The notes under the pieces: generated by a model
What the model saw: only the letters and a program-made list of their open reading frames with translations
What the model was told of the DNA's origin: nothing
The model's database searches: none
From: Ectopseudomonas mendocina
GTDB lineage: Bacteria > Pseudomonadota > Gammaproteobacteria > Pseudomonadales > Pseudomonadaceae
Assembly (NCBI RefSeq): GCF_007049795.1
Contig: NZ_SCFY01000008.1
Location: forward strand, 62,001-126,000
Direction of reading: 5' to 3'
Length of the DNA stretch: 64,000 bases
Shown here: piece after piece, positions 9,065 through 19,444 of the stretch
How positions within the stretch are numbered: position 1 is the stretch's first letter
Layout: each line of letters opens with the position of its first letter
Made by a program: the position numbers and the translations under genes

Positions 9065-10633
9065 ATGCCCACTGCCCTTACCCGAATTCTCCTGAGCCTG
9101 CTGCTGTTGCTGCCACTGGCCGCGCAGGCTGGCGACGCCGACGATTTCGTCGCTGCCAACGCCAGCAAACAGGCCAAACTGCTGCAGGACTGGGCCGCCA
9201 CGCCCAGCACCGAACGTATGTCACTGCTGCAAGCTCTGCAGCAGGGCCGCGTCGGCAGCGATGCCGACAAACGTGCCTTCATTGAACAGGACGGCACCTG
9301 GCAAGCCGCTGATGGCAATACCCAAGCCAACGGCACACCACGCAAACTACGCCTGAACAACCGCCTTCGCGGCTTGGTCACCTTCGCCGTGGCGAGCCAT
9401 CAATTGCTCGATGACGATGCCGCCGTGCGCCTCGCTGCCGCCAAGCAACTGCAACGCAACACGCCGCCAGCGTTGCTGCCCTTGCTGGAAAGCCGCCTGA
9501 GCATGGAAGCCGACGAGAACGTGCGTGACGCCATTACCCTGGCCCTGGCCAATCTGCAGCTGGAGGCCAGCGATCCAGCCGTGCGCCTGGCTGCCGTGGA
9601 GCGTCTGGGCAAGACCGGCGACCCGCTGGCCCGCACGCGCCTGCAAAGCCTGCTCGATGGCGAAGAAAGCGATGCCACCGTGCGCGACGCTGCCGAGCAG
9701 AGCCTGGCCCAGGTGAAGAACAAACTGCTGATCGGCGAACTGCTCGGCCAGGCCTTCAGCGGCCTGTCGCTTGGCTCGATCCTGCTGCTCGCAGCGCTGG
9801 GCTTGGCCATCACCTTCGGTCTGCTCGGGGTGATCAACATGGCCCACGGCGAAATGCTGATGCTGGGCGCCTACACCACCTACGTGGTGCAGCTGAGCTT
9901 CCAACGCCTGGCTCCCGAATACCTCACGCTCTACCCACTGGCCGCGTTGCCGATCGCCTTTCTGGTCACGGCCTGCATCGGCATGGCCCTGGAGCGCACG
10001 GTGATCCGCCATCTCTACGGTCGCCCGCTGGAAACCCTGCTGGCCACCTGGGGCATCAGCCTGATCCTGATCCAGCTGGTACGCGTCACCTTCGGTGCGC
10101 AGAACGTCGAAGTGGCCAACCCGGCCTGGCTGTCTGGCGGCATGCAGGTGCTGCCGAACCTGGTGCTGCCGTACAACCGCATCGTCATCATCGGCTTCGC
10201 CTTGTTCGTCGTGGTACTGACCTGGCTGCTGCTGAACAAGACGCGCCTGGGCCTGAACGTGCGTGCAGTGACGCAGAATCGCAACATGGCCGCCTGCTGC
10301 GGCGTGCCCACCGGGCGTGTGGACATGCTGGCCTTCGGTCTCGGCTCGGGCATCGCCGGCCTCGGCGGCGTGGCCCTGAGCCAGATCGGCAACGTCGGCC
10401 CGGACCTTGGCCAGAGCTACATCATCGACTCCTTCCTGGTGGTGGTACTCGGCGGCGTCGGCCAACTGGCCGGTAGTGTGCTGGCCGCCTTCGGCCTGGG
10501 CGTGGTGAACAAATTCCTCGAGCCGCAGATCGGTGCCGTACTCGGCAAGATCCTCATCCTCGCGCTGATCATTCTGTTCATCCAGAAACGCCCGCAAGGC
10601 CTCTTCGCTCTCAAAGGACGGGTGATCGACTGA
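9065..10633 (+). CDS. urtB: Urea ABC transporter permease UrtB
   Basis: Inner-membrane permease of the LivH family, 522 residues. The ATG at 9065 begins a clear signal-like segment (RILLSLLLLLPLAAQA), so upstream in-frame codons in the repeat are not used. Residues about 25-215 form a periplasmic region with HEAT-like helical repeats (AVRLAAAKQL, NVRDAITLALANL, AVRLAAVERLG, TVRDAAEQSL). From about residue 222 come the permease helices, including GVINMAHGEMLMLGAY and the cytoplasmic-loop motif CCGVPTGRVDM. The extension distinguishes UrtB from LivH. The stop overlaps the urtC start by one base (TGATG). Confidence 0.93.
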   Translation: MPTALTRILLSLLLLLPLAAQAGDADDFVAANASKQAKLLQDWAATPSTERMSLLQALQQGRVGSDADKRAFIEQDGTWQAADGNTQANGTPRKLRLNNRLRGLVTFAVASHQLLDDDAAVRLAAAKQLQRNTPPALLPLLESRLSMEADENVRDAITLALANLQLEASDPAVRLAAVERLGKTGDPLARTRLQSLLDGEESDATVRDAAEQSLAQVKNKLLIGELLGQAFSGLSLGSILLLAALGLAITFGLLGVINMAHGEMLMLGAYTTYVVQLSFQRLAPEYLTLYPLAALPIAFLVTACIGMALERTVIRHLYGRPLETLLATWGISLILIQLVRVTFGAQNVEVANPAWLSGGMQVLPNLVLPYNRIVIIGFALFVVVLTWLLLNKTRLGLNVRAVTQNRNMAACCGVPTGRVDMLAFGLGSGIAGLGGVALSQIGNVGPDLGQSYIIDSFLVVVLGGVGQLAGSVLAAFGLGVVNKFLEPQIGAVLGKILILALIILFIQKRPQGLFALKGRVID

Positions 10634-11720
10634 TGACCATGCCACTCAATCAAACGTTGCTGGCCCGCGCCAGCGCCAAACTCGGCCCGCAGGTATCCAT
10701 CGCCATCGGCCTGGTGGTGCTGGCGATCCTGCTGGCCATGCCGTTGCTGCACCTGCTGCCGGCCGACCATGCCCTGCACGTCTCGGCATACAGCCTGACC
10801 CTGGTGGGCAAGATCCTCTGCTACGCCATCGTCGCACTGGCGCTGGACCTGGTCTGGGGCTACGCCGGCATGCTGTCGCTGGGCCACGGCCTGTTCTTCG
10901 CCCTCGGCGGCTACGCCATGGGCATGTATTTGATGCGCCAGTCGGCGGGTGACGGGCTGCCGGCCTTTATGAGCTTTCTGGCCTGGAACGAGCTGCCCTG
11001 GTACTGGTACGGCACCTCGAGTTTTCTCTGGGCGATGTGCCTGGTGGTACTGGCGCCCGGCCTGCTGGCGCTGGTATTCGGCTTCTTCGCCTTCCGTTCG
11101 CGGATCAAGGGCGTGTACTTCTCGATCATGACTCAGGCGCTGACCTTCGCCGGCATGCTCCTGTTCTTCCGCAACGAAACCGGCTTCGGCGGCAACAACG
11201 GCTTTACCGGTTTCACCCGCATCCTCGGCTTCGACATAACGGCGCAGAGCACCCGCGCCGTGCTGTTCTTCGCCACCGTGGTGTTGCTGGTCGGTAGCCT
11301 GTACCTGGGCTTTCGCCTGGCACGCAGCAAGTTCGGCCGGGTGCTCACCGCCCTGCGTGACGCCGAGAACCGCCTGATGTTCTGCGGCTACGACCCACGC
11401 GGCTACAAGCTGTTCATCTGGGTGCTGAGTGCAGTGCTGTGCGGCCTGGCCGGCGCGCTGTACGTGCCGCAGGTGGGCATCATCAACCCCAGCGAAATGG
11501 CACCGACGCAGTCCATCGAAGCCGCCGTATGGGTCGCCCTGGGCGGTCGCGGCACGCTGATCGGCCCGCTGCTTGGTGCCGGGCTGGTCAATGGCATGAA
11601 GAGCTGGTTCACCGTGGCCTTCCCGGAATACTGGCTGTTCGCCCTGGGCGCACTGTTCATCGTCGTCACCCTGTATCTACCGCGTGGCGTGGTGGGCTTG
11701 CTGCGCAAGGAGAAGGATCA

Positions 11721-11724
<4 letters not shown>
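10633..11724 (+). CDS. urtC: Urea ABC transporter permease UrtC
   Basis: Second membrane subunit of the urea transporter, LivM family, 363 residues with about ten hydrophobic segments. Family motifs include DLVWGYAGMLSLGHGLFFALG near residue 75 and SRIKGVYFSIMTQALT near residue 155. The start overlaps urtB (TGATG) and the stop overlaps urtD (ATGA), so the three are translationally coupled. An internal ATG at 10639 is a possible alternative start. It pairs with UrtB around the UrtD/UrtE ATPases. Confidence 0.93.
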
Positions 11725-12563
<839 letters not shown>

Positions 12564-12566
12564 AGA

Positions 12567-12643
12567 GCCCCTCTCCCCCGGCCCCTCTCCCGCAAGCGGG
12601 AGAGGGGAGAAGGCTGGCGCTCCGTAGGGTGCGCCGCGCGCAC
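12567..12643. repeat. Palindromes between urtD and urtE
   Basis: A CCCTCTCCC-family hairpin (CCCCTCTCCCGC ... GCGGGAGAGGGG, to about 12610) is followed by a GTAGGGTGCGCCGCGCGCAC half-element (12624-12643) related to 18640-18702. They again interrupt the urt operon. Confidence 0.65.
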
Positions 12644-12664
12644 CGCATGCTTAAGGACATCGAT

Positions 12665-13363
12665 ATGCTGCAAGTCCAACAACTCCACCAGTATTACGGC
12701 GGCAGCCACATCCTCCGTGGCCTGTCGTTTGACGTGAAGGTCGGCGAAGTCACCTGCCTGCTCGGCCGCAACGGCGTGGGCAAGACCACCCTGCTCAAAT
12801 GCCTGATGGGCCTGATTCCGGCCAAGGACGGCAGCGTGCAATGGGAAGGTAAGGCCATCACCGGCTTCAAACCGCACCAGCGCGTACACGCTGGTATCGC
12901 CTACGTGCCCCAGGGCCGCGAGATCTTCGGCCGCCTCACGGTGGAAGAGAACCTGCTGATGGGCCTGTCACGTTTTCCCGGCAGCCAGGCCAAGGCCGTG
13001 CCGGAATTCATCTACGAGCTGTTCCCGGTGCTGCGCGAAATGAAGCATCGCCGTGGCGGCGACCTGTCCGGTGGCCAGCAGCAACAGCTGGCCATCGGTC
13101 GCGCCCTGGCCAGCCAGCCGCGCCTGTTGATCCTCGACGAGCCCACCGAGGGCATCCAGCCCTCGGTGATCAAGGAGATCGGCGTGGTGATCAAGAAGCT
13201 CGCCGCCCGTGGCGACATGGCCATCCTGCTGGTGGAGCAGTTCTACGACTTCGCCGCCGAACTGGCCGACCAGTACCTGGTAATGAGCCGTGGCGAGATC
13301 GTCCAGCAGGGCCGTGGCGAGAACATGGAAACCGAAGGCGTACGCGGGTTGGTGGCGATCTGA
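12665..13363 (+). CDS. urtE: Urea ABC transporter ATP-binding protein UrtE
   Basis: LivF-type ATPase, 232 residues, the second nucleotide-binding subunit. Walker A is GRNGVGKTT near residue 36, the signature is LSGGQQQQLAIGRAL, and Walker B is LLILDEPTEGIQPS, the EGIQPS tail being typical of LivF/UrtE. The ATG at 12665 has TAAGGA at good spacing. In-frame codons upstream (12629, 12647) lie partly in a repeat and are unlikely starts. It closes the urt operon; a REP cluster follows. Confidence 0.94.
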   Translation: MLQVQQLHQYYGGSHILRGLSFDVKVGEVTCLLGRNGVGKTTLLKCLMGLIPAKDGSVQWEGKAITGFKPHQRVHAGIAYVPQGREIFGRLTVEENLLMGLSRFPGSQAKAVPEFIYELFPVLREMKHRRGGDLSGGQQQQLAIGRALASQPRLLILDEPTEGIQPSVIKEIGVVIKKLAARGDMAILLVEQFYDFAAELADQYLVMSRGEIVQQGRGENMETEGVRGLVAI

Positions 13364-13371
13364 TGCGGAAC

Positions 13372-13498
13372 GTAGGGCGGGTGTAACCCGCCTGATCCAT
13401 CCAGGGAGCGTCAATTGGTGGGCTGAAGCGGAGCGCCGCCCGGCCCACCCTACGGCAGGCGAGCGATTTGTAGGGTGGGCGACGCCTCACCCGCCCAC
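13372..13498. repeat. REP cluster between urtE and the convergent aldolase gene
   Basis: One GTAGGGCGGGTG-type REP (13372-13392) is followed by an inverted pair of GTAGGGTGGGC-type elements, left one reading to CCCACCCTAC (13417-13453) and right one starting GTAGGGTGGGC (13470-13498). They fill the space between convergent genes. Confidence 0.7.
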
Positions 13499-13505
13499 CA
13501 ACCAG

Positions 13506-14291
13506 TTACTCGGCGAAATCCGAACCCTCGCGCAGCAACTGGCGCTTCACACTCTCAAGGTGCAGGTACGCGCTTTCGGCGTTGCCCTGCAGCATCTGCC
13601 GGCACGCCGCACTGGCAATCGCAGGTGCCACGGCCTTCAGCGGCCGACCGCTGGCCATGGCCTTGAGCTGCACCTCGGCGGCGCGCTCCAGGTAGTAGAG
13701 GTCGTCCCAGGCTTCGGCAATGCTCGGCCCCAACACCAACGGGCCATGGTTCTTCAGCATCACCACATCGGCGTCACCTGCCGCGCGGGCGATGCGCTCG
13801 CCCTCGGCATCATTCAGCGCAAGGCCCTGGTAATCCTCATCCACGGCCAGGCGCTCATAGAACTTCAACGCCGTCTGCCCGGCCCAGACAAAGGGCTCGC
13901 CCTCCAGCATGCACAGCGCCGTGGCATTGGGCATGTGCGTGTGGAAGGCTGCCGTGGCGCGTGGGTTGAGACGGTGCAACTGGGCGTGAATAAAGAACGC
14001 CGTGGCCTCCGGGCGGCCCTCGCCCAGCACCACGCGCCCATCGAAATCGCAGATCAGCAGCGACGAGGCCGTGACCTCGGCAAAGGCCAGACCATAGGGG
14101 TTCACCAGAAACAACTCAGGCCGCCCCGGCACAACCACGGAAAAGTGATTGCAGATGCCTTCGCCCATGCCGAGCCGTGCCGCCATGCGAAAGCAGGCGG
14201 CCAGGTCGATACGCGCCTGGGCGATCGCGGGGCTATCAAGGCCCTCAGTGGACATCAGCGGGGCGGTGTTGATCTCGAATGCGTGGGCCAT
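13506..14291 (-). CDS. Class II aldolase/adducin family protein
   Basis: A 261-residue class II aldolase-fold protein. This family holds zinc-dependent sugar-phosphate aldolases, epimerases and decarboxylase-like members. Visible zinc-site elements are HTHMPN (near residue 119) and KNHGPLV (near 178), with MGEGICNHFSV near the N-terminus where the family has the substrate loop. The ATG at 14291 is preceded by AGGAGT. It is divergent from an aminotransferase gene, 182 bases apart, so the two may share regulation and a pathway. The exact substrate cannot be read from sequence. Confidence 0.8.
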   Translation of the reverse strand: MAHAFEINTAPLMSTEGLDSPAIAQARIDLAACFRMAARLGMGEGICNHFSVVVPGRPELFLVNPYGLAFAEVTASSLLICDFDGRVVLGEGRPEATAFFIHAQLHRLNPRATAAFHTHMPNATALCMLEGEPFVWAGQTALKFYERLAVDEDYQGLALNDAEGERIARAAGDADVVMLKNHGPLVLGPSIAEAWDDLYYLERAAEVQLKAMASGRPLKAVAPAIASAACRQMLQGNAESAYLHLESVKRQLLREGSDFAE

Positions 14292-14473
14292 GGTTTCACT
14301 CCTGAAAACGGATGCCTCCAGCCTAGCCTGTGCACACCAGGCGCCTAGGGACAGTTGCCCGATGTAGTCGAGCCAGACGCGCTGACCCAGCCACTTCCGG
14401 CATCTGGCCCTACGGCACACGGCCGCTTTGTTCCTATGGTGCAGCCATCCGCAACGGCCAGCCCGAGGTCATC

Positions 14474-15793
14474 ATGAGCACACCGATCAGCAACCAGTAC
14501 GTCCACGATCTGGATCGCCAGCACGTCTTCCATTCCTGGTCGACCCAAGGCGCCCTCAACCCGCTGGTGATTGCCGGCGGCGAGGGCTGCACGCTGTGGG
14601 ACTACGACGGCAAACGCTACCTCGACTTCAGCAGCCAACTGGTCAACACCAACATCGGCCACCAGCACCCGAAGGTGATCGCCGCCATTCAGGAACAGGC
14701 CGGCAGCCTGGTGACCATCGCCCCAGCCACCGCCAACCTGATGCGTGGCGAAGCGGCCAAGCGCATTCTCGCCCGCGCGCCGGCCGGTTTCTCCAAGGTG
14801 TTCTTCACCAACGCCGGGGCCGATGCCAACGAGAACGCCATGCGCATGACGCGCCTGTACACCGGCCGCGACAAGATCCTCTCTGCCTACCGCTCCTACC
14901 ATGGCAGCACCGGCGCAGCCATCGTTGCCACCGGCGACCCACGCCGCGTGCCCAACGAATACGCCCGTGGCCATGTGCACTTCTTCAACCCCTACCTGTA
15001 CCGCAGCGAGTTCAATGCGGCGAACGAGGAAGAGGAATGCGCGCGCGCCCTGCAGCACCTGCGCCGGGTCATCGAGTGCGAGGGGCCGGGCGCCATCGCC
15101 GCGATACTGCTGGAGAGCATTCCCGGCACCGCCGGCATTCTGGTGCCGCCGAAAGGCTATATGCAGGGCGTGCGCAAGCTGGCCGACGAGTTCGGCATCA
15201 TGCTCATCCTCGATGAAGTCATGGCCGGTTTCGGCCGCACCGGCAGTTGGCTGGCGCTCGAGCATTTCGACGTGGTGCCGGATCTGATCGTCTTCGCCAA
15301 GGGCGTCAACTCCGGCTATGTGCCGGCCGGTGGAGTGATGATTTCCAAGCCGATCTGCGAGCACTTCGACACGAACTTCTTCCCCGGTGGGCTGACCTAT
15401 TCCGGCCACCCGCTGGCCATGGCCGCCATCGTCGCCACGCTGGATGCGATGAGCGAAGAAGGCATGGTGGAGAACGCCCGTGATATCGGCGCCCAGGTGC
15501 TCGGCCCGGGCCTGAAGAAACTGGCCGAACGCTACCCGATGATCGGCGAGGCCCGTGGCGTCGGCCTGTTCTGGGCACTGGAATTCGTCAGCGACGTGCA
15601 GAAGAAGACGCCGATGCCGGCAGCGGTGATGCAGGAAATGAAGACCGCGCTGACCGCCCGCGGGCTGCTCAGCTTCGTGGTGGAGAACCGCATCCATGTG
15701 GTGCCGCCGTGCATCGTCAGCGCCGCCCAGGTAAACGAGGCGCTGGCGATCTTCGATGAAGTGTTCGCCCTGTTCGCGCCGCGCTTTGGCTAG
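14474..15793 (+). CDS. Class III pyridoxal-phosphate aminotransferase
   Basis: A 439-residue fold-type I aminotransferase of the omega-amino-acid/GABA/taurine group. D247 (ILDEVMAGFGRTG) should bind the PLP ring nitrogen and K276 (LIVFAKGVNSGY) forms the internal aldimine; FFTNAGADANENAMRM is the phosphate-site region. Typically such enzymes transfer a terminal amino group to pyruvate or 2-oxoglutarate. The ATG at 14474 is chosen over a long upstream extension that reads through non-coding sequence. Neighbours (class II aldolase, MocR regulator, amino acid importer) suggest catabolism of an amino compound. Substrate unknown. Confidence 0.85.
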   Translation: MSTPISNQYVHDLDRQHVFHSWSTQGALNPLVIAGGEGCTLWDYDGKRYLDFSSQLVNTNIGHQHPKVIAAIQEQAGSLVTIAPATANLMRGEAAKRILARAPAGFSKVFFTNAGADANENAMRMTRLYTGRDKILSAYRSYHGSTGAAIVATGDPRRVPNEYARGHVHFFNPYLYRSEFNAANEEEECARALQHLRRVIECEGPGAIAAILLESIPGTAGILVPPKGYMQGVRKLADEFGIMLILDEVMAGFGRTGSWLALEHFDVVPDLIVFAKGVNSGYVPAGGVMISKPICEHFDTNFFPGGLTYSGHPLAMAAIVATLDAMSEEGMVENARDIGAQVLGPGLKKLAERYPMIGEARGVGLFWALEFVSDVQKKTPMPAAVMQEMKTALTARGLLSFVVENRIHVVPPCIVSAAQVNEALAIFDEVFALFAPRFG

Positions 15794-15797
15794 CTTT

Positions 15798-16050
15798 TCT
15801 CCCCTCTCCCGCTTGCGGGGCGTAAGTGGCAAAAGCGAAGCATGCTTCGCCCGCTGGAGCGCCCTGAGCTCTGCTAAGGGCTGGGGAGCGGAGCGGGGGC
15901 CGGGGGAGAGGGTTTGCTCAACAATGCAGTGCAACCTTCACCACCCTCTCCCATAAATGGGAGAGGGTGCTACAACCCAACCAGTGCGTAGGGTGGATGT
16001 CGCTCTTCACATCCACCAGCGGTGGATCGATAAAGCGCGATCCACCCTAC
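15798..16050. repeat. Block of short palindromic repeats
   Basis: CCCTCTCCC-family material (15798-15970) includes CCCCTCTCCCGCTTGCGGG, a later CCGGGGGAGAGGG, and a CCCTCTCCCATAAATGGG palindrome with right arm GGGAGAGGG. It is followed by a double hairpin from GTAGGGTGGATGT to CGATCCACCCTAC (15988-16050). No gene is visible. It separates convergent aminotransferase and MocR genes. Confidence 0.7.
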
Positions 16051-16053
16051 GAC

Positions 16054-17547
16054 TCATAAACTCGCCAGCACCTCACCCAGCTTCTGCACACCCGGTCGAA
16101 TGCGCTCGGCATCGATAGCATGGAAACCCAGACGCATGAAGTTGGTCGGCGCTGCACCCTCGCCAAGGAAGAACTGCGCCCCGGACTCGATCAGCACGCT
16201 CTGCTGCGCCGCCGCCCAGGCCAGGCGCTGGGTATCGACACCGCGTGGCGCGGCCAGCCAGCAGGCGCTGGCACCGGGGCTGCCCATCGGCTGGCAGTCA
16301 CTCAGGTCACTGCGCAGCGCCTGGTAGAGCAGCTCGCGGCGGCGGCAATGCTCCTCACGAAAACGCCGCAGGTGCGCGTCGTAGTGCCCCTGGGCGAGGA
16401 AGTCGGCGAGCATGCGCTGGTTGTTCAGCGGTGGGTGGCGGTACATCAGCCGGCGCAGGGCGCGGAGCTCGTCGATCAGCTCGGCGTCGGCGACCATGTA
16501 GCCGATGCGCAGCCCAGGTGAGAAGGCCTTGGACAGGCTGCTCAGGTAGATCACCCGGCCGCTGCTGTCGCTGGCCTTGAGCGCCGGCAGTGGGTGGTTG
16601 TCGAGGTTGAATTCGGCGTCGTAGTCGTCCTCGATCAGCACCTGGTCGTGCTCGCGAATCTGCCGCAGCAGTTGTTCACGCCGTGCCGCGCTCATCGCCA
16701 CGCCGGTGGGCACCTGGTGCCCCGGCGTCACGTAGAGGTACTGGCAGTCATCCAGACGCCGGTCCACCACTAGGCCCTGATCGTCGACATCCTGCAGGTG
16801 CACCTTGGCGCCGTGAATGTCGAAGATGCTCGCCGCATCGCGAAAGCCAGGGTTCTCCACGCCAACGCGCACACCGCGCGCCATCAGCAGGCTGGCCAGC
16901 AGATAGAGCGCGTTCTGCGAACCGAGGGTCACCAGAATCTCGTCGGCACGCGCCCAGATGCCGCGCTTGGGCAGCACGCGGGTGCGTAGTTGCTCGATCA
17001 GTTGCTCGTCGTCACGGTCGAAACGGTCGCCCAGCCACAGCTGGTCGCGCTCACCGCTGAGGTTCTTGCGCGACACCTCGCGCCAGCGCTCCAGTGGGAA
17101 CAGTTCGCTGATCGGCTGACCGTAAATGAAGGGGTAGGTGAAACGGCTCCAGTTGCTCGGGCGCAATACGCCGTGCTTCAAACTGGGCTGCATGCGAAAG
17201 CGCGCGGCCCAATCCGGGGCAGTGGCGGCGCTGCTGTCATCGGACGGTTCCGGTTTTCGCAGCGGCGTCATGCGCAGTACGGCATCGGTCTGCCCGCAGT
17301 AATCGGGGTGCAGGTAATAGCCACTGCGCGGGCGGCTGACCAGGTAGCCGTTGTCGAGCAGGCTCTCGTACACCAGCGCCACGGTATTGCGCGAGACCGA
17401 CAACTGCTGGGACAGCTTGCGGCACGACGGCAGTGGCTCGTCGGCCGGGAAACCGCCGCCAAGAATGGCCGATACCAGCGACTCGCGAAGCTGCTCCTGA
17501 AGGCCGCGCTGACGGTCGAAATCAAGATGGTAAAAGTGATCGATCAT
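16054..17547 (-). CDS. MocR/PdxR-type PLP-dependent transcriptional regulator
   Basis: A 497-residue fusion of an N-terminal GntR winged helix (residues about 10-80; FPADEPLPSCRKLSQQL and SVSRNTVALVYESL) with a C-terminal fold-type I aminotransferase domain that serves as ligand sensor. The PLP lysine is in SSLSKAFSPGLRIGYM and the ring-binding aspartate in LIEDDYDAEF. The start MIDHFYHLD at 17547 is supported by position before the DNA-binding domain. It is divergent from the amino acid ABC transporter, 176 bases apart, so it probably controls that transporter and perhaps the aminotransferase. Confidence 0.88.
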   Translation of the reverse strand: MIDHFYHLDFDRQRGLQEQLRESLVSAILGGGFPADEPLPSCRKLSQQLSVSRNTVALVYESLLDNGYLVSRPRSGYYLHPDYCGQTDAVLRMTPLRKPEPSDDSSAATAPDWAARFRMQPSLKHGVLRPSNWSRFTYPFIYGQPISELFPLERWREVSRKNLSGERDQLWLGDRFDRDDEQLIEQLRTRVLPKRGIWARADEILVTLGSQNALYLLASLLMARGVRVGVENPGFRDAASIFDIHGAKVHLQDVDDQGLVVDRRLDDCQYLYVTPGHQVPTGVAMSAARREQLLRQIREHDQVLIEDDYDAEFNLDNHPLPALKASDSSGRVIYLSSLSKAFSPGLRIGYMVADAELIDELRALRRLMYRHPPLNNQRMLADFLAQGHYDAHLRRFREEHCRRRELLYQALRSDLSDCQPMGSPGASACWLAAPRGVDTQRLAWAAAQQSVLIESGAQFFLGEGAAPTNFMRLGFHAIDAERIRPGVQKLGEVLASL

Positions 17548-17723
17548 GGCGCCCTCCAACAGCCAAACAACCCTGTGATGTAGCAAGTAGCGCGCCACTG
17601 TCGCTGGCCAGAACAAAGGCCGGAACTGCCCCTATCGCCGGTTCGTCAGGCGTCTCTATGGTGAAAACCAAACCGCCGCCGAGCGGCCTGGACAACCCTT
17701 GTCGACACCTCTGGAGCACGCCC

Positions 17724-18605
17724 ATGAAACCATCGAAAACCGATTCCAAACCCTTCGGCCTGCTGCGCAAGCTGGCCCTGGCCGGTTGCCTGGTCGGCGC
17801 CTCGCTGAGCGCCCACGCCGACCTCGACGACATCAAGTCCAAGGGCGTGATGACTGTTGCCACCGAGGATGACTACGCGCCGTTCAACTTCATCGTCGAC
17901 GGCAAACCGGAAGGGTTCCACAAGGAGCTGCTCGAAGACCTGAAGACCTATGCCAAGGCCCAGGGCTTCGATGTGAAGCAGGAAATCCTGCCCTGGACCG
18001 GCCTGCTCGCATCGGTTTCGTCCGGCCAGTACGACATGGCCTTCACCGGCGCCCTGGTCACCGACGACCGCCTGCGCGTGTTCAACTTCGCCCCGCCCTT
18101 CGCCTCGGCGCAGCACTTCTACGTCAAGCGCGCAGGCGATGACAGTCTCAGCGATATCGCCAGCCTGTGTGGCAAGACCGTCGGCCTGCAGGCCGGCAGC
18201 GCCCTGCTCGCGCGCCTGCCGGAACTGAAGAAGATGATGGAGGCCGAGGGTTGCAAGATCGGCAAGGTCACCGAATACCCGTCCTACCCGGAGGCCTACG
18301 CTGACCTGGCCAACGGCCGCCTGGACTACGTGATCAACGCGCTGATTTCGGTCAACGACCTGGTCAAGACCCGTGGCGATACCTTCGCCAAGGGCATCGC
18401 CGTATCCGGCGACGGTTTCGCCGCCTGGCCAGTACCCAAGAACAGCCCCGAGCTGCTGGAATTCCTCACCGGCTTCATGACCGAAGTTCGCGACAGCGGC
18501 CGCTTGGCCGAGCTGCAGACCAAGTGGTTCGGCGAAGCCTTCCCGGCCATGCCCAAGGAGCCGATCACCACGGTCGATCAGTTCCACGAACTGGCCGGCA
18601 TGTGA
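17724..18605 (+). CDS. Polar amino acid ABC transporter, substrate-binding protein
   Basis: A 293-residue family 3 (SBP_bac_3) periplasmic binding protein. The signal peptide ends near residue 33 (SLSAHA-DLDD). The mature N-terminus has VMTVATEDDYAPFNFIVDG and FHKELLEDL, and a conserved arginine for the substrate carboxylate lies in the TDDRLRVFNF segment. It is the first gene of an SBP-permease-permease-ATPase operon. Family members bind amino acids or opines; which one is not determinable. GGAG precedes the ATG. Two cysteines (CGKTVG and EGCKIG) may form a disulphide. Confidence 0.87.
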   Translation: MKPSKTDSKPFGLLRKLALAGCLVGASLSAHADLDDIKSKGVMTVATEDDYAPFNFIVDGKPEGFHKELLEDLKTYAKAQGFDVKQEILPWTGLLASVSSGQYDMAFTGALVTDDRLRVFNFAPPFASAQHFYVKRAGDDSLSDIASLCGKTVGLQAGSALLARLPELKKMMEAEGCKIGKVTEYPSYPEAYADLANGRLDYVINALISVNDLVKTRGDTFAKGIAVSGDGFAAWPVPKNSPELLEFLTGFMTEVRDSGRLAELQTKWFGEAFPAMPKEPITTVDQFHELAGM

Positions 18606-18639
18606 CAGCGGGCTGCGGCCAGGTCTCTGACATGACCAC

Positions 18640-18702
18640 GTAGGGTGCGCCGCGCACCAGAGTCAATGGTGCCAGCACCTCGGTGCGCACGGCGCACCCT
18701 AC
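18640..18702. repeat. GTAGGGTGCGCC inverted pair
   Basis: GTAGGGTGCGCCGCGCAC (from 18640) faces GTGCGCACGGCGCACCCTAC (to 18702), between the binding-protein and permease genes. The left half resembles 12624-12643. Confidence 0.75.
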
Positions 18703-18792
18703 ATGCTCATCGCCAACGCACTGCCGTCTATCAGGGCCAGCTCTGGCCCTGACCTTGCTTGCAACACCCCATCCCCTTCCCTGGAGCCCGAC

Positions 18793-19434
18793 ATGAACGG
18801 ACAAGCCTGGTTATTGCTGCTCGAAGGCGCCTGGACGACTCTGTGGATCTCCTCGATCGCCATTGCCCTGGGCGTCGTCATCGGCCTGGGTATCGCCCTG
18901 CTGCGCATGGCGCGCATTCCCTTCGTGGAACAGGCGCTGGTGCTCTACGTCAGCCTGGCTCGCGCCACACCACTGGTCACCCTGGTGCTGTTCATCTTTC
19001 TCTCGGCGCCAACCTTCGGCCTGGCCATGGATCGCAACACGGCAGCGATCCTTGCCCTCACCCTGAATACCGCGGCCTTCAACGCCGAAGTGTGGCGCAC
19101 AGCCTTCATCAGTTTTTCCCGCGAGCAGAAGGAAGCCGCACTGGCCTGCGGCATGACCAACGGCGTGTTCTTCCGCCGCATCATGCTGCCGCAGATGATC
19201 ACCAGCAGCCTGCCCGGCCTGGTCAACGAGATGTCCTTCCTGATCAAGAGCAGCCCGGCCATCGCGGTAATCGGCATCGTCGATCTGACCCGCGTGACCA
19301 ACCGCATCAGCGCCGTGACCTACGAGCCGCTGCCACCGATTCTCGCCGCTGCCCTGCTGTACATGCTGATCATCGGCGTGCTGCTCAAGGTGCAGGCCGT
19401 GGCCGAGAAGAAAGCCAACCGACTGGCCATGTGA
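18793..19434 (+). CDS. Amino acid ABC transporter permease (HisM/GlnP family), first subunit
   Basis: A 213-residue inner-membrane protein with about five helices. The ATP-binding-subunit docking loop is present (EQKEAALACGMTNGVFFRRI). The start at 18793 follows CTGGAG; an upstream ATG at 18703 overlaps the repeat and would add 30 residues unlike the family. The following permease starts 10 bases after its stop. Together they form the heterodimeric channel of the transporter. Confidence 0.88.
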   Translation: MNGQAWLLLLEGAWTTLWISSIAIALGVVIGLGIALLRMARIPFVEQALVLYVSLARATPLVTLVLFIFLSAPTFGLAMDRNTAAILALTLNTAAFNAEVWRTAFISFSREQKEAALACGMTNGVFFRRIMLPQMITSSLPGLVNEMSFLIKSSPAIAVIGIVDLTRVTNRISAVTYEPLPPILAAALLYMLIIGVLLKVQAVAEKKANRLAM

Positions 19435-19444
19435 GGACGCGACC

